Positions 32,621-40,678 of a DNA stretch of 64,000 bases are shown here, in pieces (position 1 is the first letter of the stretch; every line of letters begins with the position of its first letter). The notes under the pieces are model-generated. The model made no database searches, was not told the DNA's origin, and saw nothing but the letters and a program-made list of their open reading frames with translations. The DNA is from Sulfuritalea sp. (lineage in GTDB: Bacteria; Pseudomonadota; Gammaproteobacteria; Burkholderiales; Rhodocyclaceae): positions 1 to 64,000 of the forward strand of contig JALNYT010000011.1 of the NCBI GenBank assembly GCA_023229685.1. The letters are read 5' to 3'. Made by a program: the position numbers and the translations under genes.

Positions 32621-33799
32621 TTAGCTGCAACTTACCCCGCAAGTTGGACCGGTAGTCGGTGTCGTCGTCGGTGGCGGCGGCAGCGGCGCCGGTGCTTCAA
32701 CAGGAGTTGGCGGCACTGGTGTCGGAACAACCGGCGCCGGCGCGGCGGGCGTTGTGGTCGGTGGCGTCGTGGTCGTCGGCGGGGTAATTATCGTGGCCGG
32801 ATCAACCGGTGCCTGTGTCGGCGTCAAACCAACACCTTGACCCTGCGTCGGGGGTGCAGTACCCGCATTGACCGGAGCTCCACCCTGCACGGCCACCTGC
32901 TTCGCTTGCTGGGCAGCCGCAGCTTCTGCGGTGACCTTCTGCGCCGCGTCAGTCGCGGCAGCAGTAGCAGCGGCCTTCGCCACGGCGAGTTCGCTAGCCG
33001 CCTTGGCTTGGTCAGCAGCGGCCTTGGCCTTCTCGGCAGCGGTCTTGGCCTGATCGGCAGCCAGCTTCGCCTCGGCGACTTTCTTCTCGGCATCCGCAGC
33101 CTTCTGCGCCTTGTCAGTCGCATCAGCCACTGTCTTGACCAAATCCGCCGACGCCTGCACGTTGACCGGATTGTTGGGGGGCATGACCTTTTGTCCCAGG
33201 CCCGCCACGGCGTTCACGGCGGCCGGTGGCAACTGGCTTACCGCGACAGCGGCACGAGGGGGCTGGTTGGGAGGTGCAACAGAACCTTGCCCGGCGTTCA
33301 GCGCCGTTGTGATGCCTTGATTCGCGAAGCTGACGACACCGTCCTGCACCGTGGCGAGTACCTGCCCGGCTGCGTCAACCAGCATGATGAGGTCGGTGCC
33401 TCGAATGCCGATGGTCGCCGTCCCCGCCTGCAGGTGGATGGCATCGCGGCGGGTGCCGCCGATGATTCCGGTGATGTAACGCATGCCGCCGCTGAGCAAT
33501 GAAAGAACCACATTGCTGTCGGCGACACGGGTCTTGTTGTACTGGTAATTGACGATGCCGAAGCGGGCACCTTGCTGCAGTGCCACGATTTGGCCATCCT
33601 CGAACTTCAGCGTGGCGGAACCCTGGCCGACGGACACTATATCGCCCGGTTCGAGGGTTGATCCGATTTCCAGCACCCGCGACACGCCTTTCGTCGAGGC
33701 ACGGGCATCACCGTGAAGCTCGTGTACGTATGCCGCGGGAACAGCCAGCGCCGCACTGGAAACCAGCAACAGCAGCAATCCGAAAATTCGCTTCATCAT
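32621..33799 (-). CDS. Exported FecR-domain protein with Ala-rich coiled coil and Cys-pair tail
   Basis: 392 residues. A signal peptide (1-20, ending AALAVPAA) is followed by a FecR domain (EPGDIVSVGQGSATLKFEDG near 50; TATIGIRGTDLIMLVD near 130), then an Ala/Lys/Glu-rich TolA-like helix (about 225-305), a Thr/Pro-rich linker and the tail CGVSCS. The frame has two consecutive Met codons at its start. Unlike sigma-regulator FecR proteins it has no N-terminal cytoplasmic domain and no sigma-factor or TonB-receptor partner nearby, so it is a structural exported FecR protein. The last 13 residues match those of the Ala-rich protein at 26.1 kb. Confidence 0.8.
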   Translation of the reverse strand: MMKRIFGLLLLLVSSAALAVPAAYVHELHGDARASTKGVSRVLEIGSTLEPGDIVSVGQGSATLKFEDGQIVALQQGARFGIVNYQYNKTRVADSNVVLSLLSGGMRYITGIIGGTRRDAIHLQAGTATIGIRGTDLIMLVDAAGQVLATVQDGVVSFANQGITTALNAGQGSVAPPNQPPRAAVAVSQLPPAAVNAVAGLGQKVMPPNNPVNVQASADLVKTVADATDKAQKAADAEKKVAEAKLAADQAKTAAEKAKAAADQAKAASELAVAKAAATAAATDAAQKVTAEAAAAQQAKQVAVQGGAPVNAGTAPPTQGQGVGLTPTQAPVDPATIITPPTTTTPPTTTPAAPAPVVPTPVPPTPVEAPAPLPPPPTTTPTTGPTCGVSCS

Positions 33800-33983
33800 G
33801 ATATGGGCTCCGAAGTGTGACCGACTGTTTTCATTATATCCAACGCGCGAGGCTGAGTATCACGAATTATAGGTTAATAGGGCTCCAATCCTGGCAGACA
33901 GTATTCCTGATCCCCGCCCCTCCCGCTACGGCGCCTCTGAGCATGGCCGTTATCGACGTTGGCTACGTCGGCCGGCAGACCGG

Positions 33984-34349
33984 TTACTCCCTGTGGCCCA
34001 GCATCGCCTTGAGGTTGGCAAAAGGCGAGTGAGTGGCCGTCGCTCCGCCAGGCGCAGTACCTGAATCGCTGCCCGCCGCTTCCAGTTGTCGCTGATGCTC
34101 GTTGTCGTGGCAATACAGGCACAACAGTTCCCAGTTACTGCCGTTGAGGGGGTTGTTGGCGTGGTTGTGATCGCGGTGATGCACGGTGAGCTCACGCAGG
34201 TTGGCGCGCGTGAATTCGCGGGCGCAGCGGCCGCATATCCACGGGTAGATCTTCAGTGCCTGCTCGCGATAACCTTGATCGCGAATCTCCGCCGCGCGGC
34301 GGGCGTCGGTGACGATTCGGTCGAGCGTGCCTGGGGTGCTGGCTTTCAT
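33984..34349 (-). CDS. HNH nuclease family protein (YajD-like)
   Basis: 121 residues with one HNH domain: a CGRC knuckle near residue 39, HHRDHNHANNP (catalytic His and Asn) near 57, and LCLYCHDNEHQ near 75 with the second Cys pair. It closely resembles YajD, a conserved small protein of unknown cellular role. It is 5 bp upstream in position from a small gene on the same strand, whose product lies before it in the transcript. Confidence 0.88.
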   Translation of the reverse strand: MKASTPGTLDRIVTDARRAAEIRDQGYREQALKIYPWICGRCAREFTRANLRELTVHHRDHNHANNPLNGSNWELLCLYCHDNEHQRQLEAAGSDSGTAPGGATATHSPFANLKAMLGHRE

Positions 34350-34354
34350 CCGGC

Positions 34355-34585
34355 CTATTTTTCCTGAAGGAGATTGTTCATCCGCTGTGCCCGGCTCTTG
34401 GATTCGGCCTTGTTGATCTCGGACACCTGGCGACCGTAGGCCTCGCGTGCTTCCGGGCCTTGCTGGGTGGCTTCAATGCTGCGTATGCAGCGCCAGCGCT
34501 TGCCTGTCTTGGTGACGATCAGACGCATCTCGTCTCGCGGGTGATGCATGCGACAGTGGTAGCAGTAGGTGGAGTCTGTTGCCAT
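34355..34585 (-). CDS. Small conserved-looking protein with a CxxC pair
   Basis: Unrecognised. The 76 residues begin MATDSTYCYHCRMHHPRDEM, with a CxxC followed by two His and a third Cys in KRWRCIRS, so it may bind zinc. The C-terminal half is charged and helical. The frame is open further upstream to 34744, but the part before Met at 34585 looks unrelated and this start begins at the Cys motif. It is probably co-transcribed with the HNH gene 5 bp downstream. Confidence 0.6.
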   Translation of the reverse strand: MATDSTYCYHCRMHHPRDEMRLIVTKTGKRWRCIRSIEATQQGPEAREAYGRQVSEINKAESKSRAQRMNNLLQEK

Positions 34586-34816
34586 GGGAGTGAGCGGGTA
34601 TCGGGCGGCAATATTTGCAATTATGCTACGCTGAATGCGGTTTTTGCCGTCCTTCGCCAATGCTCCGCCGATATTCATGGCTATGTGTTCGATTGACGTC
34701 CGTTGCCATGGTTTCCTTGTAAACTTGCCCAGCGCGGTCAGCAAAGGCTGTGATCGCAGTTTTGGCCGTACGAGACTCTGCCATCACGGTGGAGCCGACC
34801 GTGTTGCGCAGTGCAT

Positions 34817-34893
34817 CCGCCCGTAGCTCATCTGGATAGAGCACCGGCCTTCTAAGCCGGGGGTAGTGGGTTCGAATCCCGCCGGGCGGACCA
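34817..34893 (+). tRNA. tRNA-Arg (anticodon TCT)
   Basis: 77 nt with encoded CCA. Acceptor CCGCCCG/CGGGCGG, anticodon stem CCGGC/GCCGG around CTTCTAA, anticodon TCT, T loop TTCGAAT. It is followed 34 bp later by the MaoC gene. Confidence 0.96.
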
Positions 34894-34927
34894 TATTGGT
34901 GACGGAAACAGGCGCCGAAGGGGGCTC

Positions 34928-35389
34928 ATGAAAGCAACGCAATTCGCCGGCATACAAGATGCCAAAGCCAGAGTGGGGCAGGAGATCGGCGTCAGCGACT
35001 GGATGCTTATCGAACAGGAACGAGTGAATGCCTTCGCGGAGGTTACCGGCGACCGGCAGTGGATTCACGTCGATGTCGAGCGGGCGAAGCGCGAATCGCC
35101 TTTCGGCGGGCCGATTGTTCATGGCTACCTTACTTTGTCCCTGCTGGCCAAGTTCGCGCAGGAGTGCATCGAGGTTGATGGCATCAAGCTTGCCGTGAAC
35201 TACGGCCTCAATCGAGTGCGCTTTGCGGCGCCGGTGAAAGTCGGCAGCCGTGTACGCGCGAGGTTTGTTCTTGGCGCGGTGGATGACATTCCTGGCGGCG
35301 CGCAACTGGTGTGGCAGGCCGTGATCGAGATCGAGGGGGGCGACAAGCCGGCATGCGTGGCAGAGATGGTCGCCCGCTGGTATTTCTAG
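34928..35389 (+). CDS. MaoC-family hot-dog enoyl-CoA hydratase
   Basis: A 153-residue single hot-dog protein. The R-hydratase catalytic pair Asp42 and His47 sits in GDRQWIHVDVERA, and PFGGPIVHGYLTLSLL follows as in MaoC dehydratases. Such enzymes hydrate trans-2-enoyl-CoA to (R)-3-hydroxyacyl-CoA, often to feed polyhydroxyalkanoate synthesis. No phasin or PHA gene adjoins it, so the pathway is open. Confidence 0.88.
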   Translation: MKATQFAGIQDAKARVGQEIGVSDWMLIEQERVNAFAEVTGDRQWIHVDVERAKRESPFGGPIVHGYLTLSLLAKFAQECIEVDGIKLAVNYGLNRVRFAAPVKVGSRVRARFVLGAVDDIPGGAQLVWQAVIEIEGGDKPACVAEMVARWYF

Positions 35390-35493
35390 GTAGCCGCGGT
35401 CGGCTCAGCTCAAATCTGCGTCGCGCCGGGTGAGGGAGGACCCATTCGTCCTGTGTAAGTTGCGTGGGCGGATAGGCCGGTACAAATGACAAA

Positions 35494-35507
35494 CGCCCCG
35501 AGAGGCG
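35494..35507 (-). terminator. Possible terminator of tRNA-Ser
   Basis: On the minus strand a CGCC/GGCG stem with a 6-nt loop followed by TTTGTCATTT, 17 bp after the tRNA. The stem is short. Confidence 0.4.
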
Positions 35508-35524
35508 CTTGTTTGCTATGTACT

Positions 35525-35615
35525 TGGCGGAGAGGGAGGGATTCGAACCCTCGTTAGGATATTATCCTAAACACGCTTTCCAGGCGTGCGACTTAAACCG
35601 CTCATCCACCTCTCC
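35525..35615 (-). tRNA. tRNA-Ser (anticodon GGA)
   Basis: 91 nt with encoded CCA and the long variable arm of class II tRNAs (TTAGGATAATATCCTAA). Acceptor GGAGAGG/CCTCTCC, anticodon loop CTGGAAA with GGA between CACGC/GCGTG, T loop TTCGAAT, discriminator G. Confidence 0.97.
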
Positions 35616-35666
35616 GCAGATACGTGCTGATCACTGCCGCTTCAGCCGGGCGCGAATTCTAGCAGA

Positions 35667-36515
35667 TCAGCCCTCGCTGTGCCGTAGCGAGAGATCGATG
35701 GCGCGCACGTTCTTGGTCAGGCTGCCGACTGAAATGCGGTTGACGCCGGTTTCGGCGATGGCGTGCACGGTTTCCAGGCTGACGCCGCCCGAAGCTTCGA
35801 GTTCGGCGCGCCCGGCGGTGAGGCCGACCGCCTGACGCATCTGCTCCAGGTCCATGTTGTCGAGCAGGATCATCCGGGCGTTGGCGTCGAGGGCCTCGGC
35901 GAGCTGTTCCAGGGTTTCGACTTCGATCTGGATGAAGACATCGTCGCGGCCGATTGCTCGGGCCTGCGCCAGCGCGGCCGTAACGCCGCCGGCCGCCATG
36001 ATGTGGTTTTCCTTGATCAGGATGCCGTCATAGAGGCCGAGGCGGTGGTTGGCGCCGCCGCCGCAGGTAACGGCGTATTTCTGCGCCAAACGCAGTCCGG
36101 GCAGGGTTTTGCGCGTGTCCACGATGCGCGCGCCGGTGCCGGCGACGGCATCAACGTAGCGTCGAGTCGCGGTGGCGGTGGCGGAGAGCAGCTGCAGGAA
36201 GTTGAGTGCGGCACGCTCGGCGGTGAGCAGGGCGCGGGTGCTGGCTTCGATCTCGCACAGCGTCTGACCGCTGGCGATTTGCTCGCCGTCGCGCGCGCGC
36301 CAGCGGACGACCGTCAGCGGATCGAGACGGCGGAAACAGGCATCGAACCAGGCGGTACCTGCGAGCACGGCATCCTCGCGACTGATCACGGTGCCCTGCG
36401 AACGTCGTGTGGCGGGGGTGAGCAGGGCGGTCAGGTCGCCGCCGCCGATGTCTTCCACCAGGGCGGCCAGCACGTTGCGCTGCACCTCGGCGGCAAGCTG
36501 AAGAGGAAGTTCCAT
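35667..36515 (-). CDS. nadC: Nicotinate-nucleotide pyrophosphorylase (carboxylating)
   Basis: Converts quinolinate and PRPP to nicotinate mononucleotide in NAD synthesis. The 282 residues show EDIGGGDLTALLTP near 21, LNFLQLLSATATATRRYVDA near 105, the DTRKTLPGLRLAQKYAV motif near 132 and CGGGANHRLGLYDGILIKEN. C-terminal residues ASGGVSLETVHAIAETGVN complete the barrel. Standard length. Its neighbours are a tRNA and a GOGAT-like gene, so it appears to stand alone. Confidence 0.95.
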   Translation of the reverse strand: MELPLQLAAEVQRNVLAALVEDIGGGDLTALLTPATRRSQGTVISREDAVLAGTAWFDACFRRLDPLTVVRWRARDGEQIASGQTLCEIEASTRALLTAERAALNFLQLLSATATATRRYVDAVAGTGARIVDTRKTLPGLRLAQKYAVTCGGGANHRLGLYDGILIKENHIMAAGGVTAALAQARAIGRDDVFIQIEVETLEQLAEALDANARMILLDNMDLEQMRQAVGLTAGRAELEASGGVSLETVHAIAETGVNRISVGSLTKNVRAIDLSLRHSEG

Positions 36516-36567
36516 GACGTGTCTGTGCTTGAAGTCTGAGTTCGATCGATTGTAGCAGTCTGCCCGT

Positions 36568-38220
36568 TTACTGCGTCCTCGATCCCCGCAGGCTGAGTGC
36601 TGTCGCCGGTGCGGCGAAGCTGTCGGCGCGGGACACGTCCCAGAACACCTTGAAAACCGGATGGTCGGGCACGCCGGACAGCAGTTCGCCGGGCTTGGCC
36701 CAATGATGCAAGGCCGCCAGCGATCGCACCTCGGTGGCCGAGACGCGACGAATCACATGCTCAGGGCCGAGTTCGCGCGGATGATTCAGCCCCGAGGCAC
36801 CGAGCAATTCCTTGAGCGCGATCAGCGTGTTCTGGTGAAACTGGAATACGCGCGTCGCCTTGTCCGGCACGTCCAGGGCGCGCATGCGTTGCGGATCCTG
36901 CGTCGTGACGCCGGTCGGGCATTTGCCGGTGTGGCAGGTCTGCGCCTGCAGGCAGCCGAGGGCGAACATGAAGCCGCGCGCGGAGTTGCACCAGTCCGCG
37001 CCCATGGCCATGGTGCGCGCCATGTCGAAGGCCGTGACGATCTTGCCGGAAGCGCCGAGGTTGATGCGGTGGCGCAGGTTGACGCCGACCAGCGTGTTGT
37101 GCACCAGCATCAGGCCCTCGCGCAGCGGCGCGCCGACGTGGTCGGTGAACTCCAGCGGGGCGGCACCGGTGCCGCCTTCGCCGCCATCGACGACGATGAA
37201 ATCCGGGGCGACGCCGGTGGCCAGCATGGCCTTGACGATGGCGAACCATTCCCACGGATGGCCGATCGCCAGCTTGATGCCGACCGGCTTGCCGCCCGAC
37301 AATTCGCGCAGCCGGGCGATGAAGCCGATCAATTCCAGCGGCGTGGAAAATGCCGAGTGCCGCGCCGGCGAAACGCAGTCGGTGCCGATCGGCACACCGC
37401 GCGCCTCGGCGATTTCCCGGGTCACCTTGGCGCCGGGCAGGACGCCGCCGTGCCCTGGCTTGGCACCCTGCGAAAGCTTGATCTCGATCATCTTGACCTG
37501 ATCGAGGCGGGCGTTCTCGCCAAACTTGTTCTCGTCGAAATGCCCGCCGGCATCGCGGCAGCCGAAATAGCCGCTGCCGATTTCCCAGGTCAGGTCACCG
37601 CCACGCTCGCGGTGGTAGCGCGAGATGGACCCCTCACCGGTATCGTGATAGAAGTTGCCGCGTTGCGCGCCCTCGTTCAGAGCCAGGATCGCGTTCGCCG
37701 AGAGCGCGCCGAAACTCATCGCGGAAATGTTGAACACGCTGGCGGAATAGGGCTGGTCGCAGGCCGGCCCGCCGATGTCGATGCGGAAGTCGTGGCTGTC
37801 GATATGCACCGGCGCGATGGAATGGTTGATCCATTCGTAGTGCGGTTCATAGACGTTGAGCTGCGTGCCGAAGGGGCGCTTGTCGGCCGCTTGCTTGGAA
37901 CGCTGGTAGATGATCGAGCGCTGCGCGCGGGAGAAAGGCAGCTCCTCGGAGTCGGCCTCGAGAAAATACTGGCGGATTTCCGGCCGGATGTACTCGAAGA
38001 AAAAGCGGAAATGCGCGAGCACGGGATAATTGCGGCGGACGGCCTGCTTGACCTGCAGGTAATCGCTGAGGCCAATCAGCGCCAGGGCGGCGAAGACCGC
38101 GGCAGGCCACAGCCATTGAGACGAGACGGGCAGCAAGGCAAGACAGATGACGCTCAGGATCGCGCAAATGCTCCAGGCCCAGTAGCGTTTCGAAACGATG
38201 TTGTCGAGCACCTGCAACAT
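36568..38220 (-). CDS. FMN-binding glutamate synthase-like protein with N-terminal membrane segment
   Basis: 550 residues. Two hydrophobic helices (about 14-55) precede a domain equal to the central FMN/synthase part of GOGAT large subunits: AISHGALS-like AMSFGALSANAILALN, KMIEIKLSQGAKPGHGGVLP, and the 3Fe-4S Cys motif CLQAQTCHTGKCPTGV with spacing C-x5-C-x4-C. The glutaminase domain and the C-terminal GXGXG domain are missing, so it cannot use glutamine as full GltB does. Many proteobacteria carry such stand-alone forms; the substrate is not established. Confidence 0.88.
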   Translation of the reverse strand: MLQVLDNIVSKRYWAWSICAILSVICLALLPVSSQWLWPAAVFAALALIGLSDYLQVKQAVRRNYPVLAHFRFFFEYIRPEIRQYFLEADSEELPFSRAQRSIIYQRSKQAADKRPFGTQLNVYEPHYEWINHSIAPVHIDSHDFRIDIGGPACDQPYSASVFNISAMSFGALSANAILALNEGAQRGNFYHDTGEGSISRYHRERGGDLTWEIGSGYFGCRDAGGHFDENKFGENARLDQVKMIEIKLSQGAKPGHGGVLPGAKVTREIAEARGVPIGTDCVSPARHSAFSTPLELIGFIARLRELSGGKPVGIKLAIGHPWEWFAIVKAMLATGVAPDFIVVDGGEGGTGAAPLEFTDHVGAPLREGLMLVHNTLVGVNLRHRINLGASGKIVTAFDMARTMAMGADWCNSARGFMFALGCLQAQTCHTGKCPTGVTTQDPQRMRALDVPDKATRVFQFHQNTLIALKELLGASGLNHPRELGPEHVIRRVSATEVRSLAALHHWAKPGELLSGVPDHPVFKVFWDVSRADSFAAPATALSLRGSRTQ

Positions 38221-38263
38221 GGACGCCCTCCCGGTAGGTGATTCGATATGCCGCGCTGCGCCG

Positions 38264-39151
38264 CTACTTTACCTCAAGCTTGCCTGCCTGCCGGAAGCGC
38301 TCCGAGAGTGCGATAGACAGGCTGCTGCCTGCGATCACGGCCATGCCCGCCACCGAGAGCAGATCCGGCAGGTGGTCGTAGAACATCCAACCCAGCAACA
38401 TCGCCCAGACCAGTTGGGCATACAGGAAAGGCGATAGTGTCGACGCCGGGGCATGGCGAAAGGCGCGGGTCATCAGCAGGTGCCCGGTACCGCCGAAGAT
38501 GCCCAGCGAGGCGATGCTCAGCGCCTGCCATGCATCGGGCATCGGCCCGCCCCAGAATAGCGGCGTCGCCAGCGACATCGACACGGTGCCCACCAGCGCG
38601 GTGTAGAAGAGCATGGTGACCGTGCTTTCGCTCGATGACATATGCCGCGTCTGCACCTGGTAGATCGAGTAGCAGCCAGCCGCCAGCGACATCAGGATGA
38701 CGCCCTGCGTGGACAGCGCGCCGCCGGGGCGCGCGATCAGCAGGGCGCCGGCAAAGCCGGCGATGATGGCGATCCAGCGTCCGCTGCTGACCGATTCCTT
38801 GAGCAGCCAGCTTGCCAGCAGCACCACGATCATCGGGGTTACGAACAGGAAGGCGGTGCTCTCGGCCAGCGGCATGATCTTGAATGCCGCCATCGCGAAG
38901 CCGGTGGTGCCGACCAGCATCAAGGCGCGCACGGTCAGCGCGAACGGGCGCTGCGTGGCGATCAGCCTGGCCCGCATCGAGGGCGCGAGAAAGATCACCA
39001 TCAGCAGCAGATGCACCGTGTAGCGCGCCCAGACCAGCATCGGCACCGGAAAGGTTTGCGACAGGTGCTTGGAGGTGGCGTCGAGTGCGGCGAAGCACAA
39101 GCCGGCACCCAGCATCAGCAGGATGCCGATGAAGGGCCGCGCTTCAGGCAT
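38264..39151 (-). CDS. DMT-superfamily (EamA) transporter
   Basis: An inner-membrane protein of 295 residues with ten hydrophobic segments in two EamA repeats (first repeat starts GILLMLGAGLCFAALDATSK; second near GVILMSLAAGCYSIYQVQTR). EamA proteins export metabolites such as amino acids. Its start lies 8 bp inside the end of the NAD(P)HX repair gene, so the two are co-transcribed. No substrate is predicted. Confidence 0.88.
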   Translation of the reverse strand: MPEARPFIGILLMLGAGLCFAALDATSKHLSQTFPVPMLVWARYTVHLLLMVIFLAPSMRARLIATQRPFALTVRALMLVGTTGFAMAAFKIMPLAESTAFLFVTPMIVVLLASWLLKESVSSGRWIAIIAGFAGALLIARPGGALSTQGVILMSLAAGCYSIYQVQTRHMSSSESTVTMLFYTALVGTVSMSLATPLFWGGPMPDAWQALSIASLGIFGGTGHLLMTRAFRHAPASTLSPFLYAQLVWAMLLGWMFYDHLPDLLSVAGMAVIAGSSLSIALSERFRQAGKLEVK

Positions 39152-40532
39152 TCGCGGTGATCAGGCGATTCAGGAGCGTGCGTGCGACGGGAATCAGTTC
39201 GCCGGCGGTAATGCCGATCGGGCCATTGCCGGTGGTGGCCAGCGCATCGGCCGCCGCGCCATGCAGATGGACTGCGGCGGACAAGGCGGCCGCCGCCGGC
39301 CAGCCCTGCGCCAGGAGTGCGCCGGCCATGCCGGAAAGCACATCGCCGCTGCCGGCCGAGGCCAGCCCCGGATTGCCGCTGGTGTTGATGCGCCAGCGTC
39401 CATCGGGATGGGCGATGACGGTACCACAGCCCTTGAGCGCGACTTGGGCGGTGAATTTTTGCGCCAGTTGCAGCGCCGCGCCGACGCGGTCGGCCTGTAC
39501 CGATTCGGTAGAGGTCGCCAGCAAGCGCGCGGCTTCGGCCGGATGCGGCGTGATCACGGTCGGTGCGGCGCGGCGCGCGATGCGCGCGGCCAGCACCGGA
39601 TGGGCGGCGAGCAGATTCAGCGCATCGGCATCGAGCAGCAATGGAAAGTCGGCGCTGACGGTACGGCGAAGGATCTCCACGGCGGCATCGGAAGCGCCGA
39701 GGCCGGGGCCGATGACGGCAGCCGTGGCTTGCGCCAGCGCATCGTCGGGCGTGCGCAGCATCAGTTCGGGCTGCAGCGGATCGACGGCCAGCGCCTGCAG
39801 CAGGCCGACAAAGACCCGCCCGGCACCTAGCTTCATTCCGGCACGCCCCGCCAACAGCGCCGCACCGGTCATGCCGGCGGCGCCGCCGATCACGGCCAGC
39901 GAGCCGTAGCTGCCCTTGTGGCTGTTGCGTTGGCGCGGCTTCAGGCAGTCGCGAAAATCGTCGACGCCGAGCAGGGCGCCGGGAACTTCGTCGAGAGAAA
40001 GTTCCAGATCGACCACGCGCACTTCGCCGCAATGATCAGGACCGTCGAGCGTGTATAGGCCCGGCTTGCCACCGATGAAACTGATCGTATGCGTGGCGCG
40101 CACTGCCACGCCGAGCACGCGCCCGGTGTCGCCATCGAGACCGCTGGGAATATCCAGCGCCAGCACCGGGCCGCGGAAGGCGTTGATGCGCGCAATCAGT
40201 TCGGCCCAGGCGCCGGTAACGGGCCGCGTCAGCCCGATGCCGAACAGGGCATCCACCACCAGTCCGTAATCGCCACCGGGGACCTTGCCGCCGGGCCCGG
40301 CGACGACCACGCGAATTCCCTGTTGCCCGAGGATGCGGGCCAGCACCCGCGCATCGCCGCCATTGTTGCCGGGGCCGGCGCACACCAGTATGGGTGCGCG
40401 GCTGCCCTTGAGCAGTGTCCTGGCGAAGTCGGCGGCGGCGCGGCCGGCACGCTCCATCAGGGGCGGCACGACGTTGGCGTAGCGCGTTTCGAGGGTGCGC
40501 AATTCGGAGCAGCGCAAGAGGGGTATGTGCAT
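39144..40532 (-). CDS. nnr: Bifunctional NAD(P)H-hydrate epimerase / ADP-dependent NAD(P)HX dehydratase
   Basis: Repairs hydrated NADH and NADPH. The N-terminal YjeF_N epimerase domain has CAGPGNNGGDARVLARIL near 50 and ALDIPSGLDGDTG near 130. The C-terminal ribokinase-like dehydratase shows VIGPGLGASDAAVEIL and NPGLASAGSGDVLSGM near 400. With the ATG at 40532 it has 462 residues; the frame is open to 40628, but that part is unrelated to the family and would run towards the divergent dehydrogenase gene. Confidence 0.93.
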   Translation of the reverse strand: MHIPLLRCSELRTLETRYANVVPPLMERAGRAAADFARTLLKGSRAPILVCAGPGNNGGDARVLARILGQQGIRVVVAGPGGKVPGGDYGLVVDALFGIGLTRPVTGAWAELIARINAFRGPVLALDIPSGLDGDTGRVLGVAVRATHTISFIGGKPGLYTLDGPDHCGEVRVVDLELSLDEVPGALLGVDDFRDCLKPRQRNSHKGSYGSLAVIGGAAGMTGAALLAGRAGMKLGAGRVFVGLLQALAVDPLQPELMLRTPDDALAQATAAVIGPGLGASDAAVEILRRTVSADFPLLLDADALNLLAAHPVLAARIARRAAPTVITPHPAEAARLLATSTESVQADRVGAALQLAQKFTAQVALKGCGTVIAHPDGRWRINTSGNPGLASAGSGDVLSGMAGALLAQGWPAAAALSAAVHLHGAAADALATTGNGPIGITAGELIPVARTLLNRLITANA

Positions 40533-40678
40533 GACGCGATTGTAACCGTGGTCATCTGTTTTTCGTGATTGCCACCGCGGTCGCATGCTTGGCGCACCGG
40601 GCCGATGGTTTGAGAGATACTGTGGCACGCTACTCCGGGTTCATCTTCACGACAACACAAGGGGTCACTTGGATCGCC

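Noticed and set aside
32621..33799. FecR-type iron-signalling anti-sigma regulator
   Set aside because: It has a signal peptide in place of the cytoplasmic anti-sigma domain and no sigma factor or receptor genes adjoin it.
36661..38241. A 526-residue open frame on the plus strand
   Set aside because: It is antisense to the GOGAT-like gene, has no domain signature, and its composition (Arg/Gly/Val/Gln-rich) is that of a high-GC antisense frame. Similar long shadows at 721-1812 (+), 1975-3780 (-), 7596-8963 (-), 12022-13227 (-), 18208-19440 (-), 29480-30811 (-), 45968-47596 (+), 55422-56822 (+), 57213-58604 (+) and 60756-62213 (-) were rejected for the same reason.
40533..40678. Riboswitch or leader RNA in front of glutamate dehydrogenase
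   Set aside because: No paired elements recognisable as glycine, glutamine or other riboswitch cores were found in these 146 bp.
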